Source: Flavobacteriales bacterium
GTDB lineage: Bacteria; Bacteroidota; Bacteroidia; Flavobacteriales_D; CAJJDF01
DNA length: 64,000 nt
Assembly (NCBI GenBank): GCA_018609055.1
Contig: JABAYJ010000005.1
Coordinates: forward strand, 62,001 to 126,000
Reading direction: 5' to 3'
The notes below the pieces were generated by a model, which did not search any database, was not told where the DNA came from, and was given only the letters and a program-made list of their open reading frames with translations. Positions 19,488 through 27,365 of the stretch are shown here, piece after piece (the first letter of the stretch is position 1; every line of letters begins with the position of its first letter). The translations under genes and the position numbers were made by a program.

Positions 19488-19824
19488 TGATGATGCAACT
19501 ACTAATTTCATCAACAAAAGTAAACTAGTAAAACAAGTAGAGGAGTGTGAAGTATTTCCATTTTCGAATGGGAAAGAGGCAATCGATTTTCTTTCTTCGG
19601 GAAAAAAAATTGATGTTGCATTACTAGATATGAATATGCCTGTAATGAATGGTTTAGAGTTTCTTAAAACTCATTCAGAACTTCCAGAAGAACAAAGAAT
19701 TTCCAAAGTATTTCTTTTTGTAGAGCAAAATGTTGATGAAACATTTAAGGAAAAATTTGAATTGTTTCAAGTTTTTAAAAAACCTCTTACTCCTGAAATA
19801 ATAGACCTTATAACTCATGATTAA
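19468..19824 (+). CDS. Stand-alone receiver domain protein
   Basis: A 118-residue single-domain receiver starting MRIALIDDDATTNFIN. The acidic residues and phospho-acceptor Asp54 (LLDMNMPVMNG) and the lysine Lys105 (VFKKPLTPE) are present. The conserved Ser/Thr of the switch mechanism is not at its usual place: the strand reads VFLFVEQN. It may therefore be phosphorylated but signal differently, or act as a phosphate shuttle or sink. It overlaps the LytTR gene by 20 bases and the HPt gene by 8, so all three are made together. Confidence 0.88.
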   Translation: MRIALIDDDATTNFINKSKLVKQVEECEVFPFSNGKEAIDFLSSGKKIDVALLDMNMPVMNGLEFLKTHSELPEEQRISKVFLFVEQNVDETFKEKFELFQVFKKPLTPEIIDLITHD

Positions 19825-20146
19825 TCCGAGTATTATAGAAGACCTTGGCGAAGATATATTCCGTCAGGCGACTGTTATTTTTTTAAGAAATTGTGAACTA
19901 GACATTAATAGTCTAGAACTTGCTTTCTCTTCAAATAACCTAGATGATATTGCATCTATGAGCCACAAATTGATTGGTACATTTGGCTCTATGAGAGTAG
20001 AACAAATACCAGCTCTTTTACGTGAAATTAATGAAGCGACAGAAGAAGCTAAAATTGAAGAGGAGGTTTTTGAGGAAGTGAAAGAATTTTACGAAGAATT
20101 AAAAATATACATCAAGGACAACTTCTCAATAGAAACTGAGGCCTAA
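19817..20146 (+). CDS. HPt phosphotransfer protein
   Basis: A 109-residue all-helical protein with the HPt signature around the phosphorylatable His50: IASMSHKLIGTFGSMRVEQI. HPt proteins carry phosphate between a hybrid kinase and a receiver. Here it overlaps a lone receiver gene by 8 bases and follows a LytTR regulator, suggesting a relay among the three. The kinase that feeds it is not in the window. The start at 19817 (ATGATTAATCCG) is the only good one. Confidence 0.88.
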   Translation: MINPSIIEDLGEDIFRQATVIFLRNCELDINSLELAFSSNNLDDIASMSHKLIGTFGSMRVEQIPALLREINEATEEAKIEEEVFEEVKEFYEELKIYIKDNFSIETEA

Positions 20147-20200
20147 ATTCTTTCCGTAAACCTAAAAAAATCCTTTACTTTGAGGTAAATAATACTAGTA

Positions 20201-21169
20201 ATGGCAAGAATTTTAACAGGAATACAAAGCACAGGAACACCTCATTTAGGTAATTTATTAGGTGCAATTATTCCAGCAATAAAAATATCGGAAGACGAAA
20301 ACAATGAGTCATTTTTATTCATTGCAAACTTGCATACTTTAACTCAAATTAAAGATGCAGAGGTTCTTAAAACAAATACGCTAAACGCAGCTGCTGCATG
20401 GCTAGCATTTGGTTTAGATGTTAATAAAACAGTGTTTTATCGCCAAAGTGATATTCCTCAAGTGACTGAACTTACTTGGTATTTAAATTGTTTTTTTCCT
20501 TACCAAAGATTAAAATTAGCTCACTCCTTTAAAGATAAAGCCGATAGATTAGAAGATGTAAATGCAGGATTATTTGATTATCCAATGCTAATGGCTGCCG
20601 ATATTTTATTGTACGATTCGGAGATTATTCCTGTTGGGAAAGACCAGATGCAGCATATTGAGATTACGAGAGATGTAGCCAATAGATTCAACAACCAAAT
20701 GGGCGAAACTTTTGTGATTCCTGAAGGAAAAGTGGAGAAAGAAACCCAATTGATTCCGGGTACAGATGGAACTAAGATGAGCAAATCAAAAGGGAATTTG
20801 ATTAATATCTTTTTAGCTGACAAGAAGTTGCGTAAGCAAATAATGGGAATTGAAACCGATAGTACACCACTAGAAGAACCAAAAAACCCTGATACGTGTA
20901 ACTGTTTTACTTTATATAAGCTACTTGCAAATGAAGAGCAAATAGCTGAAATGAGAAAAAATTATGAGGCTGGTGGTTATGGATACGGACACGCCAAAGA
21001 GGCTCTTTTTGAGTTAATTATCGAGTTGTTTAAAGAAGAAAGAGAAAAGTTTAATTACTATACTGAGAATCCGAATTTGGTAGAAGAACTGCTAAAAGTA
21101 GGAGCTGAAAAAGCTACTAAAATTGCGAATGAGGTTTTGGGTAAAGTGAGAGTTAAATTGGGGTATTAA
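20201..21169 (+). CDS. trpS: Tryptophanyl-tRNA synthetase
   Basis: Class I aminoacyl-tRNA synthetase charging tRNA-Trp, 322 residues (normal). The HIGH-type motif is TPHLGN at 13-18 and KMSKS is at 192-196. Other family motifs: CFFPYQRLKLAHSFKDK and the adenylate-site PVGKDQMQHIE. Its stop codon (21167-21169) directly abuts the stop of rnhA on the opposite strand, with no base between them. Confidence 0.97.
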   Translation: MARILTGIQSTGTPHLGNLLGAIIPAIKISEDENNESFLFIANLHTLTQIKDAEVLKTNTLNAAAAWLAFGLDVNKTVFYRQSDIPQVTELTWYLNCFFPYQRLKLAHSFKDKADRLEDVNAGLFDYPMLMAADILLYDSEIIPVGKDQMQHIEITRDVANRFNNQMGETFVIPEGKVEKETQLIPGTDGTKMSKSKGNLINIFLADKKLRKQIMGIETDSTPLEEPKNPDTCNCFTLYKLLANEEQIAEMRKNYEAGGYGYGHAKEALFELIIELFKEEREKFNYYTENPNLVEELLKVGAEKATKIANEVLGKVRVKLGY

Positions 21170-21652
21170 TTAAAACAACCCTTTTTCCTCTTTCTGAGAA
21201 TCCTCATATCCTTGATCCACAGTATGGCTTTTTGAGTCATTGGCAGCAGCAACTGCAAGTTGGTCGCAAACTTCATTGTATTTGTTTCCTGCATGGCCTT
21301 TTACCCAAATAAACTCTACTTGGTGTTTTGGGTAAATCTCTAAAAAGCGTTTCCATAAATCGGCATTTTTTTTGCCTTTAAAATTCTTTTTTACCCAGCC
21401 AAAAACCCACTTTTTCTCTACAGAATCTACCACATACTTACTATCCGAAAATATACGGACTTTATATCCTGGTTTTTTCAACATTTCTAAAGCAATAATT
21501 ACACTCAGTAACTCCATTCGGTTATTGGTAGTATGACGAAATCCTTCTTTTATTTCTTTGTAATGTTTTCCAGCCATCATTACTATTCCGTAACCACCTG
21601 GCCCAGGATTTCCTAATGCAGAACCATCTGTATATACGTTTACTTGGCTCAT
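21170..21652 (-). CDS. rnhA: Ribonuclease HI
   Basis: Degrades RNA in RNA-DNA hybrids. 160 residues. All catalytic residues are present: Asp9 in VYTDGSALGNPGPGG, Glu47 in NNRMELLSVI, Asp70 in IFSDSKYVV, His120 in WVKGHAGNKYN and Asp130. There is no N-terminal hybrid-binding domain. The start ATG overlaps the purN stop (ATGA), so translation is coupled to purN. It ends flush against trpS, in convergent orientation, leaving no room for a terminator between them. Confidence 0.96.
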   Translation of the reverse strand: MSQVNVYTDGSALGNPGPGGYGIVMMAGKHYKEIKEGFRHTTNNRMELLSVIIALEMLKKPGYKVRIFSDSKYVVDSVEKKWVFGWVKKNFKGKKNADLWKRFLEIYPKHQVEFIWVKGHAGNKYNEVCDQLAVAAANDSKSHTVDQGYEDSQKEEKGLF

Positions 21653-22221
21653 TGGGTAAGTAGTTTTTCGATTACTACAGGAAAGTACTCGTGCTCCAGT
21701 TGCTGAATGTTAGCTTGTAAGTCTTTCCAAGTATCTTTTGGATTTATTTCGCATTCAAATTGTTCAATGATATTTCCTTCGTCATAATTTTCGTTTACGT
21801 AATGAAAAGTAATACCTGATTTAGTTTCTCCAGCTTCTATCACAGCTCTGTGAACATGTTTTCCATACATTCCTTTTCCACCAAATTTTGGTAGGAACGA
21901 AGGATGAACATTCACTATTTTATTCTCAAAATGAGAAGTAAATTCTTTAGGGATTTTAAGTAAAAACCCGGCAAGGACTATTAAATCTACGTTCAATAAA
22001 TCAACTAGTTCAGTTACATTGCCTTCTTCTAGTTCTTGTTTAGAAAAAGCAACAGTATTTACTCCCGCTTCTTGAGCATTGGTAATCCCTAAGCAGTCTT
22101 TTTTATTAGAAAAAACGGCTTCTACATTAATTTCAGGATTAGAATCAAAATGAGAAATTAGATTACTCATATTACTCCCATTTCCTGAGACAAAAATCAC
22201 TATGTTTTTAGGGTTTTCCAT
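21649..22221 (-). CDS. purN: Phosphoribosylglycinamide formyltransferase
   Basis: Transfers formyl from 10-formyl-THF to GAR in purine synthesis. 190 residues from the start chosen here. Motifs: IVIFVSGNGSNMSNLI, the formyl-folate site IVNVHPSFLPKFGGKGMYG with the family's catalytic Asn and His, and the catalytic Asp in NENYDEGNI. I begin at ATG 22221 (MENPKNIVIF); the longer frame from 22302 would start upstream of the -7 box at 22282-22289 and adds a non-family extension. ATG 22245 is a possible alternative. The stop overlaps the rnhA start. Confidence 0.94.
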   Translation of the reverse strand: MENPKNIVIFVSGNGSNMSNLISHFDSNPEINVEAVFSNKKDCLGITNAQEAGVNTVAFSKQELEEGNVTELVDLLNVDLIVLAGFLLKIPKEFTSHFENKIVNVHPSFLPKFGGKGMYGKHVHRAVIEAGETKSGITFHYVNENYDEGNIIEQFECEINPKDTWKDLQANIQQLEHEYFPVVIEKLLTQ

Positions 22222-22281
22222 TGAATTTAGCTTCTGAAAAATCATTTTCAGATTAAGTCTGATTTTCTTAACTTTACGATT

Positions 22282-22289
22282 CAAAGATA
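22282..22289 (-). promoter_or_regulatory. Promoter (-7 box) of purN-rnhA
   Basis: On the minus strand this is TATCTTTG, a full match to TAnnTTTG. Transcription from about 22275 rules out the ATG at 22302 as the purN start. It lies 49 bases from the divergent yebC gene. Confidence 0.6.
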
Positions 22290-22337
22290 AGAGATTAATC
22301 ATATTCTGCCTAAAGCAGATTACAAATAAATACTAAG

Positions 22338-23102
22338 ATGTCAGGACACAGTAAATGGTCATCCATTAAGCACAAAAAAGGAGCGAAAGATGCAAAGAGA
22401 GGAAAAATCTTTACTCGTATAATCAAAGAAATTACGATTGCAGCAAGAGATGGAGGAAGTGGAGATCCTGACATGAACCCAGCTTTAAGAGTTGCTATCC
22501 AGAATGCTAAAGGTGCCAACATGCCTAAAGATACTATGGAACGTGCCATTAAAAAAGGTTCGGGAGCTGAGGCAGCAAACTTAGTAGAATACACTTTTGA
22601 AGGATACGCTTCTAACGGGATTGCAGTATTTGTTGAAGCAACTTCTGACAATAACAATAGAGTAGTAGCAAACGTAAGAGCTGTTTTTAGCAAATATGGA
22701 GGGGAACTTGGAACTCACGGTTCACTTTCTTTTATGTTTGATAGAAAAGGGGTTTTTACAATTGATAGAGAATTACTAAAAGAGTGGGAATTAGAAGATT
22801 TAGAATTCGAATTGATTGATGCTGGATTAGAAGAAATTGACGTTCAAGAAGAAGATGTATTTATCTATACTTCATTTGATAGTTATGGAGAAATGCAAAA
22901 GAAGTTGGATGAAATGAAATTGGAAGTAAAAAGCCAAGAGTTACAAAGAATCCCAACTACTACAATGGCAATTGAAGTAGGTAAAGCAAAATCAGTACTT
23001 AAATTGATTGATAAAATGGAAGAGGATGATGACGTGAATGTGGTGTACCATACTCTTGAAATGACTGATGAATTGGCTGCTGCACTTGAGGCTGAGGATT
23101 AA
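22338..23102 (+). CDS. yebC: YebC/PmpR family DNA-binding or translation-associated protein
   Basis: A 254-residue protein with the near-invariant YebC start MSGHSKWSSIKHKKGAKDAKR and the core motif NMPKDTMERAIKKG. Family members are described as transcriptional regulators and, more recently, as factors that relieve ribosome stalling; which applies here cannot be told. It is divergent from purN and followed eight bases later by a small membrane protein gene. A TAACTTTA sequence at 22269-22276 could be its -7 box (7 of 8). Confidence 0.93.
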   Translation: MSGHSKWSSIKHKKGAKDAKRGKIFTRIIKEITIAARDGGSGDPDMNPALRVAIQNAKGANMPKDTMERAIKKGSGAEAANLVEYTFEGYASNGIAVFVEATSDNNNRVVANVRAVFSKYGGELGTHGSLSFMFDRKGVFTIDRELLKEWELEDLEFELIDAGLEEIDVQEEDVFIYTSFDSYGEMQKKLDEMKLEVKSQELQRIPTTTMAIEVGKAKSVLKLIDKMEEDDDVNVVYHTLEMTDELAAALEAED

Positions 23103-23110
23103 ATCTACTA

Positions 23111-23488
23111 TTGAAAATAATTATTCAAATACTGTTATATACTTTTGCAATAGCAGTTTTGACTTATGATTACTACAATAAGAATGAATTTTTCATAGAA
23201 GCTAATGTAACTGGCACATTTGCCGTTTTACTTTTTACTCGATCTATTTTACTATTTAACTTCAAGTTTAAAAAGAAGAATTTAATAGAAAAATTATTGG
23301 CCATAATAATTTTTCTAGTTTCGTTATTTGGTTTTTATACTATTTGGATTTCTATTCTTGGTTATGGATTCTCAGGAAAAATTCCATCATTAATTTTCAA
23401 GCTTAGTGTTTTTGTAAACGTAAGTTTGTTTGCTATTTCAGCTTTTGATTTATTAGGTTTAAATCGTGTTTCTCGAAAAAGTGTTTAA
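23111..23488 (+). CDS. Small four-helix membrane protein, unknown
   Basis: A 125-residue protein with four hydrophobic segments and short loops, no recognised family. The only start before the first helix is a TTG at 23111 (MKIIIQILLYTFAIAVLTYD). It follows yebC by eight bases and overlaps the 3' end of the convergent aminotransferase gene by four bases. I see no catalytic motif. Confidence 0.6.
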   Translation: MKIIIQILLYTFAIAVLTYDYYNKNEFFIEANVTGTFAVLLFTRSILLFNFKFKKKNLIEKLLAIIIFLVSLFGFYTIWISILGYGFSGKIPSLIFKLSVFVNVSLFAISAFDLLGLNRVSRKSV

Positions 23489-24672
23489 CTTTTTACCCCA
23501 TCAAAAACCTTACAAATAACACCACAAACAGTTTCAATTTCCTCTAGAGTAATAGTAAGAGGTGGAGCTAATCTAAAACTAGCTGGGCATGATAAAAACC
23601 AAAAGGCAATAATTCCTTTTTCCATACAACCTTCTACTATTTGTTGAGTAATTTCTTCGTTTTCGAGATCAATGGCAAGCATCAATCCTATTTGCCTAAT
23701 TTCTTTTACCAAGGAATGAGAAAGTAATTGGTTCATCAAAGCTCCCTTTTCGTGAACGTCAACAATTAAGTTTTCTTCCTGTATTACTTTTATGTTGGCA
23801 ATAGCAGCAGCACAATTTACTGGATGTCCACCAAAAGTGGTAATGTGTCCCAACATTGGGTTGTGAGTAAGACAATCCATAATTTTTTTGCTCGAAACAA
23901 AAGCGCCAATTGGCATTCCGCCACCAAGAGCTTTGGCAATTACCAAAATATCTGGAGTAATTCCGTACTGCTCAAAAGCAAAAAAGCTTCCTGTTCGTCC
24001 GAATCCAGTTTGTATTTCGTCTAGGATTAATAAAGTACCCGTTTCGGTACATTTTTCTCTTAATTTTTGAAGATAACATAAGTCTGGGATCCTAACCCCG
24101 GCATCACCTTGAACGGTTTCTATAATAACACAAGCTGTCTTTGTAGTTATTTTATTTAGCTCAGCTAAATCATTAAATTCAATAAAATGTACATCTGGTA
24201 GAAGAGGTTTAAAAGCAGATTGCTTAACAGGATTTCCCGAAACACTTAAAGCTCCATGTGTACTTCCGTGATATGATTTGTGGCAAGCAATAATTTCTTG
24301 CCTACTAGTATATCTTTTAGCCAGTTTAAGAGCACCTTCTACAGCTTCTGCACCAGAATTAACAAAGTAACTCGTAGTTAAGTTAGCAGGTAGAATTTCA
24401 TTTAATTTCTTGGCTAATTCCAATTGAGGAGTTTGGATAAATTCTCCATAAGGCATTACATGTAAGTGAATATCGAGCTGTTTTTTAATGGCTTCAATCA
24501 CTTTAGGATGTCTGTGCCCTATATTAGTTACAGCCAATCCAGATACCAAATCATAATACGCTTTACCAGTTTTATCATAGATAAATAAACCTTCGGCACG
24601 GCTTATTTCCAATCCAATTGGGAAAGGAGTTGTTTGTGCTTGTAGTGTATGAAATATCTCTTTGTTATCCAT
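23485..24672 (-). CDS. Class III PLP-dependent aminotransferase
   Basis: A 395-residue fold-type I aminotransferase of the acetylornithine/ornithine/4-aminobutyrate group. Motifs: FVNSGAEAVEGALKLAKRYT near 104-123, HKSYHGSTHGALSVSGNP, LILDEIQTGFGRTGSFFAFE with the cofactor-site Asp, and the PLP lysine in VIAKALGGGMPIGAF. A Thr-rich GHITTFGGHPVNCAAA motif follows. Sequence alone does not fix the substrate. It stands alone: a -7 box at 24677-24684 lies directly before the start codon, and no arginine or GABA genes are nearby. Confidence 0.93.
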   Translation of the reverse strand: MDNKEIFHTLQAQTTPFPIGLEISRAEGLFIYDKTGKAYYDLVSGLAVTNIGHRHPKVIEAIKKQLDIHLHVMPYGEFIQTPQLELAKKLNEILPANLTTSYFVNSGAEAVEGALKLAKRYTSRQEIIACHKSYHGSTHGALSVSGNPVKQSAFKPLLPDVHFIEFNDLAELNKITTKTACVIIETVQGDAGVRIPDLCYLQKLREKCTETGTLLILDEIQTGFGRTGSFFAFEQYGITPDILVIAKALGGGMPIGAFVSSKKIMDCLTHNPMLGHITTFGGHPVNCAAAIANIKVIQEENLIVDVHEKGALMNQLLSHSLVKEIRQIGLMLAIDLENEEITQQIVEGCMEKGIIAFWFLSCPASFRLAPPLTITLEEIETVCGVICKVFDGVKS

Positions 24673-24676
24673 AAAT

Positions 24677-24684
24677 CAAAAGTA
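24677..24684 (-). promoter_or_regulatory. Promoter (-7 box) of the aminotransferase, probably leaderless
   Basis: On the minus strand this is TACTTTTG, a full match to TAnnTTTG. Four bases separate it from the ATG at 24672, so transcription should start at or within a base or two of the start codon. Confidence 0.55.
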
Positions 24685-24703
24685 AAACTATTTTCTAAAC
24701 AAA

Positions 24704-24744
24704 AAAATCCCTTTGATAACACTTAAGGTTATCAAAGGGATTTT
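24704..24744 (-). terminator. Strong rho-independent terminator after the Spy-like gene
   Basis: A perfect 17-bp stem (24704-24720 with 24728-24744) around a seven-base loop. Read on the minus strand it ends in a run of seven T (24701-24707). It closes the sigma/anti-sigma/Spy-like operon, 20 bases after the stop of the last gene. Confidence 0.9.
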
Positions 24745-24763
24745 AATTAGTATCTATTAAAAT

Positions 24764-25258
24764 TTATCTTTCAGAAGGTTGTAGGTTTCTTTCAGGTCTT
24801 TTTTCATCAGATCTGTCTCCTTTTTTTCTGTTCTGTTTCATGTGGCTAACCATTTTCTTCTCTACCATGTAAAGTTTAGCCACTTTTTTCATTGGTAATA
24901 CTTGCTTAAATTTTTCGTGGTATTTCTTCTTTAGGTCAAGCTCTTTTTGTTTCATTTCAAATGAAGCTTGCATAACTTCATCCAGTTCTGCATCACTTAA
25001 TTCTTCCATTTTCCTCCCTTTTTGTCTCATTGCTTTAGAAGCAGCTCTCAAAGCTCTTTTTTCTGTTTGGAACTGATTGTAAACTGGAAAGAATGCTGTT
25101 TTTTCTGCATCAGTTAATTCTAGTTTTTCTGTTAAGAAAGCCTCCATTTTAGCTTTTTTATCAGCCATGTTTTCAGCTTTTTTCTGCTCTTTTTGAGCCA
25201 TTAAACCGATACTTGCTAATGCAAATAGGGTAATTAGCGTGATTTTTAAAATTTTCAT
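24764..25258 (-). CDS. Spy/CpxP-like periplasmic helical protein
   Basis: A 164-residue exported protein: signal peptide MKILKITLITLFALASIGLM cleaved near AQK, then a strongly charged, helical body. The segment LTEKLELTDAEKTAFFPVYN is the LTxxQ-like repeat seen in Spy/CpxP-type chaperone and metal-stress sensors, though the match is loose. Lys/Arg/Glu-rich tail. It is the last gene of a three-gene unit with an ECF sigma factor and a membrane anti-sigma candidate; Bacteroidota genomes often annotate such proteins as sensors of ECF sigma factors. Role in envelope stress is inferred. Confidence 0.75.
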   Translation of the reverse strand: MKILKITLITLFALASIGLMAQKEQKKAENMADKKAKMEAFLTEKLELTDAEKTAFFPVYNQFQTEKRALRAASKAMRQKGRKMEELSDAELDEVMQASFEMKQKELDLKKKYHEKFKQVLPMKKVAKLYMVEKKMVSHMKQNRKKGDRSDEKRPERNLQPSER

Positions 25259-25292
25259 AATCGTATGTATTTAAGTATTATTATTTGTTGTG

Positions 25293-25646
25293 TTAGTTCA
25301 TTGCTATTTCGTCAAACTGCAATGCGTCTTCTAGCTCTAAGTCTATCTCAGAGAAGTCTTCTAAGTATTCGTTTACTGTCATTTCTCCAAATAATTCTGG
25401 GGTAGACTGTGTGTCGCTTCCAAAGAAAAAAGTAGAGGAGATTCCTACAACTATTGCGATTGATGCTGCATAAGCAAATACTCTATAAATAGAAATTTTC
25501 TTTTGCTTTGGTTGTTCAACAGTTTGCTCCATAATGGAAGTAGATAATGAATCAAAAAACCCTTGAGGAGTTTTCATTCCCTTGACAGTTTTCAGTTTTT
25601 CCAAAGTTGGAAATTCATTTTCCATATGTTCGTTAGTCGTTTTCAT
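25293..25646 (-). CDS. Single-pass membrane protein, probable anti-sigma factor
   Basis: A 117-residue protein with an N-terminal cytoplasmic part of about 65 residues (KTPQGFFDSLSTSIMEQ), one membrane helix at about 68-90 (VFAYAASIAIVVGISSTFFF) and a short acidic periplasmic tail (EYLEDFSEIDLELEDAL). The layout and position just after an ECF sigma gene are those of an anti-sigma factor. There is no zinc-binding HxxxCxxC motif. Starts at ATG 25646. Confidence 0.72.
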   Translation of the reverse strand: MKTTNEHMENEFPTLEKLKTVKGMKTPQGFFDSLSTSIMEQTVEQPKQKKISIYRVFAYAASIAIVVGISSTFFFGSDTQSTPELFGEMTVNEYLEDFSEIDLELEDALQFDEIAMN

Positions 25647-25718
25647 TGTATTCTAGTTCTTTGACAATAGTTTTAGCAAAAGGTTTAATCAGATTAACAA
25701 AAATTTCTTTTTTAAAGT

Positions 25719-26258
25719 TTAATCGTTATTGGTTAAATGTGCTTCAATCTTCTTTTGTGCATGATGGTAGGAGGCTTTTAAAGAGCCAACAGATCCACCA
25801 AGTATTTCAGCAATCTCTCTATATTTTAGTTCTTCAAAATACTTCATGTTAAATACTAGTTTCTGTTTATCTGGTAGAGTTCCTATTGCTTTATAAAGTT
25901 TTGCTTCTATTTCTTCTCCCGAGAAAAACGAATCGTCTTTTCTATTTTCAATCTGAATATCCTCAATAGATTGGGCAACTCGTCTTTTGTTTGCTTTAAT
26001 AAAATTTAGAGTCTCGTTAGTTGCAATTCTGTACATCCAAGTAAATAGGTTGGCTTCTTTTTTAAATTTAGGTAATCCTTTCCACACTTTAATAAATGTG
26101 TTTTGAGTCACGTCATTTGCATCCTCATGGTTTATTACCATTTTACGGATATGCCAATACACACGCTCTTGGTATTTGTTAACCAAGTGTCCAAAAGCAA
26201 TTTGTTCTTTGCCTTTAGTAGTAAATAATGTGAGTATGTCTTGGTCGTCCAAATGCAC
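25719..26258 (-). CDS. ECF-type RNA polymerase sigma factor
   Basis: A 179-residue sigma-70 family protein with region 2 (FGHLVNKYQERVYWHIRKMV, DANDVTQNTFIKVWKGLPKF, LFTWMYRIATNETLNF) and region 4 (LPDKQKLVFNMKYFEELKYR, EIAEILGGSVGSLKASYHHA). Regions 1.1 and 3 are missing, as in group 4 sigma factors. It heads an operon with a membrane anti-sigma candidate and a Spy-like periplasmic protein, so it likely responds to an envelope signal. The upstream region up to 26417 is shared with a divergent, broken lipoprotein gene. Confidence 0.93.
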   Translation of the reverse strand: MHLDDQDILTLFTTKGKEQIAFGHLVNKYQERVYWHIRKMVINHEDANDVTQNTFIKVWKGLPKFKKEANLFTWMYRIATNETLNFIKANKRRVAQSIEDIQIENRKDDSFFSGEEIEAKLYKAIGTLPDKQKLVFNMKYFEELKYREIAEILGGSVGSLKASYHHAQKKIEAHLTNND

Positions 26259-26417
26259 AGATAATTCGTTTTATAAATGAGTCGCAATTCTTAGACCAAA
26301 GAAAAGACAAAAGGTTTAATCGACCGTTAAATTTAATTGAAGAACCCATAAATAACTACTAATTAGAGACTAAAATTTTTTTTATACATTGGGTCTTATT
26401 CACGAAAACCCGGTATC

Positions 26418-27017
26418 ATGAAAAAATTACTATTATTATTTATCGTCCTTTCAGTGATTGGATGTAACAAAGAAAGAGATGAATTGGAACCTGATAAGAT
26501 TTATATCCTTGATTATTCTCCTAATCTTGATGCAGACAATTATTTTATTGGAATTTCTGATGGGGAAGAAGTATCTATTTTTAATTCTCAACAAAACAAT
26601 AATACAATAGTTTCTCATCCAACTGAATCATCTTATTTTTTCACAAATAATCTATATCTATTTAATTGTCATGGGCATAGTGTAACAGCTAGCTTTTCAA
26701 AATCTTTTTCAAATAGCTTAATTGGCAAAGAAGATATAGAGTCTATTTATAATATTGGTAGTTTAATTAATGGAATTTCTAAAACTTTTACTCCTGGGTT
26801 TACAATCTCTTATAGAGATTCACCAATGGGTTAAGTTTGGACTTCTGATGGTGGGTTTCAAGCAGGAAAAGTACCATACATATATTCTATTAGAATGTCT
26901 TCTGATTATAATTTTAAAAGAAGAATAGTTGTTGTTTTAGATTGTAATCTTTACAATAAAGATGGAGATATGAAAGTTTTAGAAGGACAATTTACAGCAG
27001 GTATTATTCTAAAATAA
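26418..27017 (+). pseudogene. Lipoprotein gene with an in-frame premature stop
   Basis: The frame begins with a lipoprotein signal (MKKLLLLFIVLSVIGC, lipobox Cys16) and runs 138 codons to a TAA at 26832-26834. The same frame then stays open for 60 more codons (VWTSDGGFQAG, FKRRIVVVLDCNLYNKDG, GQFTAGIILK) to the TAA at 27015-27017. Codon use and style do not change at the stop, so one base change has interrupted a protein of about 199 residues. The domain is not recognised. A truncated 138-residue lipoprotein may still be made. Confidence 0.72.
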
Positions 27018-27066
27018 TAGATTAAAATCTATAATATATAATAAACTAAAAAGAGTGTCGTTATAG

Positions 27067-27294
27067 ATGTATAATCAAAACATATATATGGATAAAAAAA
27101 TTACTCTAAACAACTTAACGGAATTTTACAAAAATGAAAAGAAACTTTCTCAATTCCTTGTGGATATGAAGGATTCTAGTTCATATTTTAATCCAGTAAG
27201 TGATTCTACAATTTCTAATATTATGGCTTATGCAAAAGCTTTAAGCATCAGAAATTCCAAACATTTAGGTAAAATTGATTTTGTATTAAATTGA
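27067..27294 (+). CDS. Small protein of unknown function
   Basis: A 75-residue reading frame; the more likely start is the second ATG at 27088 (MDKKITLNNLTEFYKNEKKL), giving 68 residues. No membrane segment or motif. The sequence is soluble, with a Lys/Asn-rich first half and a helical tail (NIMAYAKALSIRNSKHLGKI). A good terminator follows 19 bases after the stop, which supports a real transcription unit. Function unknown. Confidence 0.6.
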   Translation: MYNQNIYMDKKITLNNLTEFYKNEKKLSQFLVDMKDSSSYFNPVSDSTISNIMAYAKALSIRNSKHLGKIDFVLN

Positions 27295-27313
27295 TTTTCA
27301 CCTTGCCCTAATT

Positions 27314-27351
27314 AAAAAGAGTGTTTCCATTTCGGTACACTCTTTTTTTTT
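27314..27351 (+). terminator. Rho-independent terminator
   Basis: An 11-bp stem (27314-27324 with 27337-27347), 12-base loop and a following T run (to 27351). It ends the small-protein transcript just before the waaA promoter. Confidence 0.85.
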
Positions 27352-27353
27352 GT

Positions 27354-27361
27354 TAACCTTG
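27354..27361 (+). promoter_or_regulatory. Probable waaA promoter (-7 box)
   Basis: TAACCTTG matches TAnnTTTG at seven of eight positions. Four bases separate it from the waaA ATG at 27366, another nearly leaderless arrangement, and it begins just after the T run of the preceding terminator. Confidence 0.4.
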
Positions 27362-27365
27362 TACT

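Noticed and set aside
22310..22693. 127-codon frame antisense to yebC
   Set aside because: Shadow of the conserved YebC N-terminus and overlaps its promoter region.
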